Shown here: one piece after another, positions 1 through 7,560 of the stretch
How the letters are laid out: the number at the start of each line of letters is the position of its first letter
Numbering within the stretch: the first letter of the stretch is position 1
NCBI GenBank assembly: GCA_963579625.1
Contig: CAUZHN010000036.1
Coordinates: forward strand, 1 to 22,236
From: JAAXGI01 sp963579625
GTDB taxonomy: Bacteria > Gemmatimonadota > Gemmatimonadetes > Longimicrobiales > Gaopeijiaceae
DNA length: 22,236 nucleotides
Direction: 5' to 3'
Notes under the pieces: generated by a model
What the model was told of the DNA's origin: nothing
The model's database searches: none
Seen by the model: only the letters and a program-made list of their open reading frames with translations
Made by a program: the position numbers and the translations under genes

Positions 1-501
1 CCTCCTCCTCCGCCAGGCGTTCCAGATCTCGAAGAGGTCGAGGACATCATCGGTGATCGGGCGCTCACGACCCGCGAGCGTATGGAACAGCACCGTTCCG
101 ATCCGACGTGTAATTCCTGTCATCGAGTCATAGATCCTATCGGCCTCTCGCTCGACAACTTCGGAATCACGGGCAAGTGGCGGATCCGAGAGAGTGGCAA
201 CCCGCTGGATACGCGAGGAGAGCTATATGATGGAACGCCCATTGCAGGCCCTGCGGGCCTCCGCCGGGCGCTTCTGAACCGCCCGATCCCGCTCATCCGG
301 ACCTTTACGGAGAATCTGCTCGCCTATGCTCTTGGGCGCCGGGTCGAACACTTCGATCAACCCATGGTACGAAAGATCGTTCAGGTCGCGGAAGCGGACG
401 GATATCGAATGGCGACATTCATCTTGGGTATCGTGAAGAGCGATGCCTTCCGTATGCAACGCGCCAGCGCAGCAGGGCAGCAGGCCGAACAGGATCAGTA
501 A
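1..501 (+). CDS. PSD/PSCyt (DUF1592/DUF1588/DUF1585) protein, C-terminal fragment, copy 1
   Basis: The frame is open from base 1 to the TAA at 499-501, so this is the last 166 residues of a gene that begins left of the window. It starts in a proline run followed by the TTRERMEQHRSDP stretch, a CNSCH haem-c type motif (109-123) and DPIGLSLDNF, which is the DUF1588 signature. The end (RALLNRPIPLIRTF to SDAFRM) is DUF1585-like. The same order is found at the C-terminus of the complete paralogue at 7561-10179, with clear residue-by-residue similarity. Proteins of this family are exported, often carry CxxCH motifs and are regularly paired with HXXSHH (DUF1552) proteins; their reaction is unknown. 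The HXXSHH gene follows after 27 bases, so the two are probably co-transcribed. The fragment is cut by the window edge, not by a mutation that can be seen. Confidence 0.9.
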   Translation, partial: PPPPPGVPDLEEVEDIIGDRALTTRERMEQHRSDPTCNSCHRVIDPIGLSLDNFGITGKWRIRESGNPLDTRGELYDGTPIAGPAGLRRALLNRPIPLIRTFTENLLAYALGRRVEHFDQPMVRKIVQVAEADGYRMATFILGIVKSDAFRMQRASAAGQQAEQDQ

Positions 502-528
502 CTAAGAATACGAACGGAGACAGATGAC

Positions 529-1917
529 ATGGGATTTATTACTGGTAAGCACATCCCCCGGCGCACGTTCCTTAAGGGCGCGAGCGCTTCGGTCGCGTTG
601 CCATTCCTTGATGCGATGGTACCTGCCGGGCTGGTGTGGTCCAAGGCACCGCGCGTGGAAGACCCCACCCGTCTGGTCGCGATCGAAATCGTGCACGGCT
701 CGGCAGGTAGCAATAAGTGGGGTGCCACCCAAAACCTGTGGTCGCCAAGCACGGCCGGACGAGACTTTGATCTCTCCCCGAGTTCACTCCTGCCACTGGA
801 GCCATACCGGGATTATTTGACGATCATCAGTGATACCGATGTAATAAATGCCGAGGCTGCAGAGGCCAAGGAAATCGGGGGCGACCACTTTCGGTCCAGT
901 GCAGTTTACTTAACCCAGGCACACCCGAAACAGACCGAAAATTCGGATGTCCTTGTTGGCACTTCCCTTGACCAGATCTACGCGCAGCGGTTTGGTCAGG
1001 ACACACCAATCCCCTCCATGCAACTCTGCATCGAGAACGTCGATCAAGCGGGTGGTTGCGCGTATGGCTACGCGTGCGTCTACACCGACACGATTAGCTG
1101 GGCCTCGCCCACGGAACCGCTTCCGATGATCCGCGACCCTCGGGTCGCATTCGATCAACTTTTCGGGGCTGGCGGAAGCCCGGAAGAGCGCGCCGCGCGC
1201 AGGCAGACCAGCCGGAGCATCCTCGACTGGATCGCCGATGACTTAGCAATACTCAAACGGTCACTAGGACCGAATGATCTGACGCGTCTTGATCGGTATC
1301 TGGACAACGTTCGGGAGCTTGAACGGCGTATTCAGAACGTCGAAAGCCAGAACAAAACGGGGGAGGCTCGCGAGTTACCGGAGGCTCCGGCGGGTGTACC
1401 AGACTCTTTCAGCGAGCACGTGAAGCTGATGTTCGACCTACAGGCACTCGCATTCGCTTCCAACATGACACGCGTGTTCTCGCTCAAGCTGGGGCGTGAC
1501 GCATCCTCCCGCGTCTATCCGGAGAGCGGAACGGACTCTCCGTTCCACCCTGCGTCACACCATGGTGGGCAAGAGGAACAGGTACTCAACTTCGCTACGA
1601 TAAATAAATATCACGTCGGCTTGCTACCTTATTTCTTGGACCGGCTGAAGGAGATCCAGGAAGGCGATACTAATTTGCTGGACAAGACGATGATCCTGTA
1701 TGGCTCCCCGATGGCAGACTCCAACCTGCACAATCATCGCCGCTGTCCTTTGATCGTGCTCGGTGGCGCAAATGGGAAACTTGAGGGCAATCTGCACGTG
1801 AAGGCTGCCGATGGGACACCGATGGCCAACGCGATGCTCACCCTGATGCACAAGCTAGGGCTTGAGGACATCACCAAGTTTGGGGACAACACGGGCGCTC
1901 TCGCGCTTTCAGCGTAG
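529..1917 (+). CDS. TAT-exported HXXSHH (DUF1552) family protein, copy 1
   Basis: This 462-residue protein has a twin-arginine signal at its start (PRRTFLKG, R11-R12, then a hydrophobic stretch ending VALPFLDAMVPAG), so it is probably folded in the cytoplasm and exported by Tat. The family hallmark HPASHH is at residues 340-345, and the C-terminal half has the conserved blocks DKTMILYGSPMAD and HNHRRCPLIVLGG. Length is normal for DUF1552 (PF07586). The ATG at 529 has GGAGA at 516-520. It lies 27 bases after the PSD/PSCyt gene and 13 bases before the ankyrin gene, which fits one operon. The complete paralogue is at 6095-7510; the two share most of their length and differ mainly at the extreme C-terminus. 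The histidine cluster suggests metal binding, but no activity is established for the family. An in-frame start at 529 is preferred over the short overlapping frame at 524. Confidence 0.92.
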   Translation: MGFITGKHIPRRTFLKGASASVALPFLDAMVPAGLVWSKAPRVEDPTRLVAIEIVHGSAGSNKWGATQNLWSPSTAGRDFDLSPSSLLPLEPYRDYLTIISDTDVINAEAAEAKEIGGDHFRSSAVYLTQAHPKQTENSDVLVGTSLDQIYAQRFGQDTPIPSMQLCIENVDQAGGCAYGYACVYTDTISWASPTEPLPMIRDPRVAFDQLFGAGGSPEERAARRQTSRSILDWIADDLAILKRSLGPNDLTRLDRYLDNVRELERRIQNVESQNKTGEARELPEAPAGVPDSFSEHVKLMFDLQALAFASNMTRVFSLKLGRDASSRVYPESGTDSPFHPASHHGGQEEQVLNFATINKYHVGLLPYFLDRLKEIQEGDTNLLDKTMILYGSPMADSNLHNHRRCPLIVLGGANGKLEGNLHVKAADGTPMANAMLTLMHKLGLEDITKFGDNTGALALSA

Positions 1918-1930
1918 GGCTGAGGAATCC

Positions 1931-3748
1931 ATGATGCACCAGGCACAATGGCTTAAGCGATCTCATTACATACAGGCCCACAGACGGCCTCAGTCGAAGA
2001 TTGTCGGGGTCTTGCTATGTGCGCTCCTGACGTGGGCTGCAACACCGCCCGACGCACCGGAGGCACCGGTTGCCGAAGCGGCAATGAGGGGAGATGCGGC
2101 TGAGGTTCAAGCCTTGATCGAAATGGGTACGGACGTGAACATGGCACTTGGAGATGGTATGACTGCGCTTCACTGGTCAGCCGAGCGCGGAGACAACGAT
2201 ATCACCGCACTGTTGCTATCGGCCGGTGCACGCGTGGAGTCAACCACTCGCCTCGGTGCCTACCGTCCCCTGCATCTGGCCGCCAAGGGCGGTCACACGT
2301 CCGTGGTCCGCGCGCTCCTGGAGGCAGAAGCCATACCCAATCCGGGCACTACGACCGGCGGGGTCACGCCACTCCACTTGGCGGCAACGTCCGGAAGTGC
2401 CTCCTCGGCAGCGGTGTTGATCGAGTACGGTGCTGACGTGGATCGGGCTGAAACGGTCTGGGGACAAACTCCCCTGATGTTTGCGGCGGCCGCAGGCCGA
2501 GTCCAAGCGATCCATACACTGCTAAATGGTAACGCCAAGGTTGACTTGACGGCCGATGTTCTGGATATGCCAACGAGGGATGCCTACGACCGGAAAGACC
2601 AGGACGAGCGGCGGCAGCGAATGAGGGCTCTAGAGAGTGATGCCCCCCCACAACCACCACGGGTGACTCCTTACGAACCTCCGGGACAAGCACCGGCGGC
2701 CGGGAACGTTACCATGGCGGACGCAGGTATCAACGAAACTCAGCCGAACCGAGAGGCGAGACGGCTGTCGTACGCGGATCTCATGGGAGGGTACGGTGGT
2801 CTGAGCGCGCTTCTGCTGGCAGTTCGGGAGGGCTACTCAGGAGCCGCGATAGCGTTGCTAGAAGGTGGGGCCGATATTGATCAGGTGAGCATTGGAGACC
2901 ACACGAGTCCCCTTCTGATGGCGCTACTCAACGGCCATTTTGACCTGGCTATGGAGCTCTTCGAGCGCGGTGCGGATCCCACGATTGCGAGTGACGCGAA
3001 CGCAACACCCCTCTACATCACGCTCAACACCCATTGGATTCCAAAATCTAGGCACCCCCAGCCTACCTACCGACTGCAGCAGAACGTCACGTACCTTGAC
3101 CTGATACGGGCCTTTCTGGACGCCGGGGTAGACCCCAATGTGCAACTTACGAAGCAACTATGGTTCACGACGTTCGGAGCTGACTACTTGGGGGTCGACC
3201 GTACAGGTGCTACACCATTTTGGCGTGCAGCATACGCTCTGGACATCGACGCCATGAAGCTTCTCATGTCATATGGTGCAGACTCGAACATCCCGACCCG
3301 GAAAGTGCCGTCACGGAGATCTGGTGGAGAGGAGTCAGAGGACCCCTCAGGGCTATTACCTCTTCCAGTAGGGGGTCCGGCCGTGTACCCGATTCATGCA
3401 GCTTCGGGCGCCGGATATGGAGAAGGCTACGCGGCTAATATCCACCGGCACGTGCCGAATGGCTGGCTCCCGGCCGCAAGGTATCTCGTGGAGGAACTCG
3501 GTGCAGACGTGAACGCACGGGACCTGAACGGATACAGCGCGGTCCACCACGCCGCTTCACGCGGCCACAACGAACTGATCTTGTTCCTGGTCGAGCACGG
3601 TGCGGACGTAACCCTGGTGAGTCGGGGTGGTCAGACCACGGTAGACATGGCCAATAGTCCAGTACAGCGTATCACACCATTCCCCAGCACCATCGAGTTG
3701 CTCGAAAGCCTCGGCGCAAAGAACAACCATAATTGTGTTCTCTGCTAG
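1931..3748 (+). CDS. Secreted ankyrin-repeat protein with C-terminal CxxC, copy 1
   Basis: About 605 residues. The frame is open back to 1862, but the ATG at 1931 (or the adjacent one at 1934) has GAGGA at 1922-1926 and avoids overlap with the preceding gene. A basic N-terminus and hydrophobic stretch (about residues 24-37, IVGVLLCALLTWAA) form an export signal; VLLC is a poor lipobox. Ankyrin repeats (for example GMTALHWSAERGD, TPLHLAATSG, GADVNARDLNGYSAVHHAASRGH) form one block at about residues 47-208. A proline- and charge-rich linker spans about 208-288, and a second block runs to about residue 570. The protein ends NHNCVLC. Ankyrin repeats bind other proteins, so this is probably a periplasmic scaffold for the two proteins encoded just upstream; that is inference. 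The paralogue at 4166-6016 keeps the same architecture. Confidence 0.9.
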   Translation: MMHQAQWLKRSHYIQAHRRPQSKIVGVLLCALLTWAATPPDAPEAPVAEAAMRGDAAEVQALIEMGTDVNMALGDGMTALHWSAERGDNDITALLLSAGARVESTTRLGAYRPLHLAAKGGHTSVVRALLEAEAIPNPGTTTGGVTPLHLAATSGSASSAAVLIEYGADVDRAETVWGQTPLMFAAAAGRVQAIHTLLNGNAKVDLTADVLDMPTRDAYDRKDQDERRQRMRALESDAPPQPPRVTPYEPPGQAPAAGNVTMADAGINETQPNREARRLSYADLMGGYGGLSALLLAVREGYSGAAIALLEGGADIDQVSIGDHTSPLLMALLNGHFDLAMELFERGADPTIASDANATPLYITLNTHWIPKSRHPQPTYRLQQNVTYLDLIRAFLDAGVDPNVQLTKQLWFTTFGADYLGVDRTGATPFWRAAYALDIDAMKLLMSYGADSNIPTRKVPSRRSGGEESEDPSGLLPLPVGGPAVYPIHAASGAGYGEGYAANIHRHVPNGWLPAARYLVEELGADVNARDLNGYSAVHHAASRGHNELILFLVEHGADVTLVSRGGQTTVDMANSPVQRITPFPSTIELLESLGAKNNHNCVLC

Positions 3749-3764
3749 GGAGCTGCCCAGCTAA

Positions 3765-4010
3765 ATGCCTATCTACGAGTACCGCTGTGAGGCATGCGGG
3801 CATGAGTTCGAGAGCTTGATACTAGGAAAGACAGAGCCTGAGTGCCCATCCTGCCAGAGCCTGGATGCCGAGCGATTGCTCTCTCTACCTACGGTACACT
3901 CATCGTCCACACGGGCGTTGAGCATGAAAGCCGCGAAGAAGCGTGACAAAGCCCAAGGAACGGAGCGAATGATTACTCAACAGAAGTACGAGCAGGCTCA
4001 TAACGACTAG
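3765..4010 (+). CDS. FmdB-type zinc ribbon protein
   Basis: An 81-residue protein beginning MPIYEYRCEACGHEFE, the standard opening of the FmdB/CxxC_CXXC_SSSS regulatory-type zinc ribbon family. Cysteines C8, C11, C27 and C30 form two CxxC knuckles expected to bind one zinc. The C-terminal half is basic and charged (MKAAKKRDKAQGTERM) without other motifs. There is no signal peptide, so it is the one clearly cytoplasmic small protein in the left half. It starts 16 bases after the ankyrin stop, with GGGAG at 3748-3752 (spacing 12, somewhat long), so it is probably the last gene of the copy 1 operon. Copy 2 has no equivalent gene. The family is often called a putative regulatory protein, but its role is not known. 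Confidence 0.88.
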   Translation: MPIYEYRCEACGHEFESLILGKTEPECPSCQSLDAERLLSLPTVHSSSTRALSMKAAKKRDKAQGTERMITQQKYEQAHND

Positions 4011-4029
4011 CGCTCGTGCCGCGCGCTAG
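4007..4029. terminator. Possible bidirectional hairpin between converging genes
   Basis: CTAGCGC (4007-4013) and GCGCTAG (4023-4029) form a perfect 7-bp stem with a 9-base loop. It overlaps the FmdB stop codon and lies 137 bases past the end of the facing ankyrin gene. There is no T tract on either side, so its action as an intrinsic terminator is uncertain. Confidence 0.35.
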
Positions 4030-4165
4030 GGCCGCTCACCACACCCCACTTCACCTCAGACATCACTCAAGTAACATACTGCAGCCGGCTACTGGCTAAT
4101 GCAGGAAAGCTAGGCGCTCTAATCCTCGTCCGAGGGGCGAAGAACAGAAGCGACTAGACAGACCT

Positions 4166-6016
4166 TTAGCAGGATACGCAGTTGTGGCTGTTCTTAGCGC
4201 CGAGGCTTTCCAGTAAGGCGATCGTCTCTGGGAACGGCTGGATGCGCTGCACGGGACCGTTGGCCATGTCCACGGTCGTCTGCCCCTTCCTGCTTACAAC
4301 CATCACGTCGGCGCCTCGGTCGACGAGATACCGGATCAATTCATTGTCTCCCCGGGCCGCGGCATGGTGAAGTGGCGCATATCCGTTCACATCCCGTTGG
4401 TTCACATCCGCACCGAGCTCCTCCACGAGATACCTCGCGGCCGGGAGCCAACCATCCGGGACGTGCCGATGGGAGTTGCCGGCGAAGCCTTCGCCGTAAC
4501 CCACCCCCGTGGCTGCATGGATTGGGTAAACGGCCGGGCCCCCTACTGGAATAGGTGCCAGCCCTGAGGGGTCCTCCGACTCCTCTCCTCCACGACTCCT
4601 TCGCGACGGCGCTTTCTGGGTTGGAATGTCCGAGTCCGCACCGTGAGCTATCAGAAGACGCATGGCCGGGACGTCAGTAGCGTAGGCGGCTCTCCAGAAA
4701 GGTGTCGCTCCAGTGGTATTCACGTTCAATTGATCGAACGTATAACTCATATACCACAGCTGCTTAGTAAGACGCACATTAGGATCGGATCCCGCTTTTA
4801 GCAGGGCTTCCAGGACATCGAGATAGACCACCTGCTGCTGCTTGTAAGCGGTCTGTTGAGGATATCTCGCTTTCGGAGCCCAATGCACATTCAAGGCCGC
4901 AAAAAGCGGTGTGGCTCCAGCATCACTAGCCAAGTTTGGGTCCGCGCCCCGATCCAACAGAAGCATCGCTAGATCGAAGTGGCCGTTGATCACGGCGATC
5001 AGGAGCGGACTCGAGTGATCTCCCTCACTCAACTGGTTGATGTCCGCACCGTTGTCCAGTAGGACCAGCGCGGATTCTAAGTAGCCTTCTCGGGCGGCGT
5101 GGATCAATGCCGTGAATCCACCTTGGCCTCCCACGGTCTCAGCAAAAGACTGGGGCCGGACTTCGGGATCAGTGACATCCTGTAGTGGATCATCTTCCGG
5201 ACGATAGCCATCCAGAATTCTTTGAGCGGTATCGGGGTCATAGTCATAAGGCGTTACTTGGCCCGATTTCCCAGTCCAAGCGGCTTGAACCGCGGCCTGG
5301 ACCTGCCTGGAGTCGGGTTGCCAACCCAGATCGTCCGGGGCCTGCTCTTCCTTGAGAGCTTCAAACACGCGGTTGCGCCGCTCCCCACCTTCCTGGGTCT
5401 CACGCTGGAGCGCTGGAATATCAACGACCGCCGAGCGCATCGAAGGGTCCGCATCGTTCTCGAGAAGCACCTGAAGGACTGCAATACGGTCGCGGCCCGC
5501 GGCAAGCATCAGGGGCGTCTGTCCTCGAACGGACTCTTTGGCATTTACGGCCGCGCCATAGTCAAAGAGCACCTCCACGGTTGCTGCATTTCCCGATGCC
5601 GCAGCAAAGTGTAGTGGCGTGACCTCACCAGTCGTCGTGTAAGCACTAGGATCGGCGCCCGCCTCGAGAAGCTGGGCAACGACCCCTTCTTTCCCAGCCT
5701 TGCTGGCTAGATGCAGTGCGGTGTAGTCACCAAGTCGCGTCACTCCCTGCACGTTAGCCCCCGCGTAAAGCAACATCCCCACCATTTCCATATCACCCGC
5801 TTCTGCCGCCCAATGCAAGGCCGTCATCCCATCCCCTTGGGATAGGTTGACGTCAGCCCCCTCCTGCAGCAGATCCTTAACCGCTTCGATGTTACCGTTC
5901 ATCGCCGCGTCGGCCACCGGCGAGTCCGGGAGCGTCGCACCGCAAAGCAGCACGCCGACCAGCAGCGTACCCATCACGCTCCAGTGTCTGTTAAGTTTGT
6001 TTTTTTCCTGCCGCAT
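4166..6016 (-). CDS. Secreted ankyrin-repeat protein with C-terminal CxxC, copy 2
   Basis: 616 residues from the ATG at 6016, which has GAGAGG at 6026-6031. A GTG at 6055 would add 13 residues but has no good ribosome site. The start MRQEKNKLNRHWSVMGTLLVGVLLCGATL is an export signal. Ankyrin repeats run in two blocks separated by a divergent acidic linker, as in copy 1. The last third is the most conserved part: the SRR-GGEESEDPSGL insert, VGGPAVYPIHAA, HRHVP-GWLPAARYLVEELGADVN, and the end SHNCVSC. In the final hundred bases the two copies look roughly three quarters identical in DNA, so the duplication is old or diverging. It is the last gene of the copy 2 cassette, 78 bases after the HXXSHH gene. 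A scaffold role in the periplasm is inferred from ankyrin biology and gene order. Confidence 0.91.
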   Translation of the reverse strand: MRQEKNKLNRHWSVMGTLLVGVLLCGATLPDSPVADAAMNGNIEAVKDLLQEGADVNLSQGDGMTALHWAAEAGDMEMVGMLLYAGANVQGVTRLGDYTALHLASKAGKEGVVAQLLEAGADPSAYTTTGEVTPLHFAAASGNAATVEVLFDYGAAVNAKESVRGQTPLMLAAGRDRIAVLQVLLENDADPSMRSAVVDIPALQRETQEGGERRNRVFEALKEEQAPDDLGWQPDSRQVQAAVQAAWTGKSGQVTPYDYDPDTAQRILDGYRPEDDPLQDVTDPEVRPQSFAETVGGQGGFTALIHAAREGYLESALVLLDNGADINQLSEGDHSSPLLIAVINGHFDLAMLLLDRGADPNLASDAGATPLFAALNVHWAPKARYPQQTAYKQQQVVYLDVLEALLKAGSDPNVRLTKQLWYMSYTFDQLNVNTTGATPFWRAAYATDVPAMRLLIAHGADSDIPTQKAPSRRSRGGEESEDPSGLAPIPVGGPAVYPIHAATGVGYGEGFAGNSHRHVPDGWLPAARYLVEELGADVNQRDVNGYAPLHHAAARGDNELIRYLVDRGADVMVVSRKGQTTVDMANGPVQRIQPFPETIALLESLGAKNSHNCVSC

Positions 6017-6025
6017 GGGCTCACA

Positions 6026-6031
6026 CCTCTC
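6026..6031 (-). promoter_or_regulatory. Ribosome binding site fixing the ankyrin copy 2 start
   Basis: On the minus strand this reads GAGAGG, nine bases before the ATG at 6016. It supports that ATG over the GTG at 6055. Confidence 0.6.
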
Positions 6032-6094
6032 GTTCGTTGGCTGAAGTTCTGACACTGAACGGCTCGAACTCTTCGTAGCCGAAGAACAGCCCTG

Positions 6095-7510
6095 TCAGCC
6101 GGTCGTCGTGTACGTACTCGGAACGTTCAAAGAGTATGTTCCGGTGCTATTTCCGAAGCTCTCCATGTCTTCTAACCCCAGCTTATGCATCATGTCCAGC
6201 ATCGCGTTTGCCATAGGCGTACCGTCCGGTGCCTTGAGGTGCAAGTTGCCCTCCAGCTTCCCATTGGCACCTCCAGCTACGAAAAGCGGACAACGCTTGT
6301 GGTTGTGGAGGTTGGGGTCTCCCATCGGGGATCCATAGATGATCATCGACCTGTCTAGCAAGCTGGCGTCACCATCCATCGTATTTTTCAGCTTTTCGAG
6401 GAAGTACGGCATCATGCTCACGTGATATCGATTGATGAGGCCAAAATCTTCGATCGCCTGTTCATTACCACCATGGTGCGACGCGGGATGGAACGGCGTG
6501 TCAACACCACTCTCTGGAAAGACCCGCGCTGAGGAATCCCGTCCCATCTTGAAGGAGAAGACACGAGTCAAGTCAGACGCGAAGGCCAGCACCTGCAAGT
6601 CAAACATCAGCTTGACGTGCTCCTCAAAAGAATCCGGGACCCCGGCCGGCGCCTCAGGCATCTCCCTCAACTCACCACTCGCGTTGTACTCCTCGATTCG
6701 CCCAATCCGCCGCTCAATCTCACGGATGTCCTCTAGGTACCTCTCCAACCGCTGACGGTCGATAGGCCCCAACTCTCGCCTGAGTTGCCCGACCCTATCG
6801 GTGATCCAATCGAGGATACTTCGGTCAGCCTGTCTCCTAAGGGCACGTTCCTCAACCGTTCCGCCAGTTCCGAAGAGCTGTTCGAATGCGACCCTGGGAT
6901 CACGGATGACAGGAAGCGGCTCGGTGGGTGACGACCAGCTAATCGAGTCCGTGTACACGCATGTGTATCCGTACGCACATCCACCCGATTGGTTGATGTT
7001 CTCTATACACAGCTGCATCGAAGGGATGGGGGTATCCTGACCAAATCGATTGGCGTAATACTGGTCGAGTGATGTCCCGGCATAAACGTCCGAACCCTCC
7101 GTCTGAAAGGGATGGGATTGCGTCAAGAATACGGCACTCGAACGGAAGTGGTCGCCCCCAATCTCAGGCGCCGTGATCGCTTCCGCCCCCTGAACATCCG
7201 TATTGCTGATGATCGTGAGATAGTCCCGGTACGGCTCGAGCGAACTCAAGGCACCAGGCGTTAGGTCGAAATCGCGACCCACGGTCGCCGGGGACCACAA
7301 GTTCTTGGTGGAACCGTAAGCGTTACTTCCGGCTGCACCATGCACCATCTCAATGGTGACCAAGCGGGTGTGATCGGTAGCAGCCATGGCAGCCGAGGCA
7401 CCACGCCTTCCTGCAGGAACCATCGCGTCGAGGAAGGGAAGGGCTACCGCAGCGCCCAGGCCGCGAAGGGCTTCGCGGCGGGAAATATGCTTGCCCGTTA
7501 TGAAATCCAT
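6095..7510 (-). CDS. TAT-exported HXXSHH (DUF1552) family protein, copy 2
   Basis: 471 residues. The N-terminus MDFITGKHISRREALRGLG carries R11-R12 followed by a hydrophobic stretch, a Tat-type signal. The HPASHH motif lies at residues 341-346, with DRSMIIYGSPMGD and HNHKRCPLFVAGG near the end. It is a clear paralogue of the protein at 529-1917, nearly co-linear, with a longer C-terminal tail (VPSTYTTTG). The ATG at 7510 is preceded on its strand by GGTGGAGG with about six bases of spacing. It lies 50 bases downstream of the PSD/PSCyt gene and 78 bases upstream of the ankyrin gene, all on the minus strand, suggesting one transcript. The family has no proven reaction; the His-rich motif hints at a metal site. 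Confidence 0.93.
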   Translation of the reverse strand: MDFITGKHISRREALRGLGAAVALPFLDAMVPAGRRGASAAMAATDHTRLVTIEMVHGAAGSNAYGSTKNLWSPATVGRDFDLTPGALSSLEPYRDYLTIISNTDVQGAEAITAPEIGGDHFRSSAVFLTQSHPFQTEGSDVYAGTSLDQYYANRFGQDTPIPSMQLCIENINQSGGCAYGYTCVYTDSISWSSPTEPLPVIRDPRVAFEQLFGTGGTVEERALRRQADRSILDWITDRVGQLRRELGPIDRQRLERYLEDIREIERRIGRIEEYNASGELREMPEAPAGVPDSFEEHVKLMFDLQVLAFASDLTRVFSFKMGRDSSARVFPESGVDTPFHPASHHGGNEQAIEDFGLINRYHVSMMPYFLEKLKNTMDGDASLLDRSMIIYGSPMGDPNLHNHKRCPLFVAGGANGKLEGNLHLKAPDGTPMANAMLDMMHKLGLEDMESFGNSTGTYSLNVPSTYTTTG

Positions 7511-7560
7511 GTTCTGCCTCCACCTGTGCTATCTGGGGTCAGTTTGGGTTACCGTGCCTG

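Noticed and set aside
1862..1930. Longer start of the first ankyrin gene
   Set aside because: The frame is open, but this start overlaps the HXXSHH gene, lacks a ribosome site and would place 23 unrelated residues before the export signal.
5995..6007. T-rich run near the start of the second ankyrin gene
   Set aside because: It lies within the coding sequence (Lys and Asn codons on the minus strand) and has no hairpin, so it is not a terminator.
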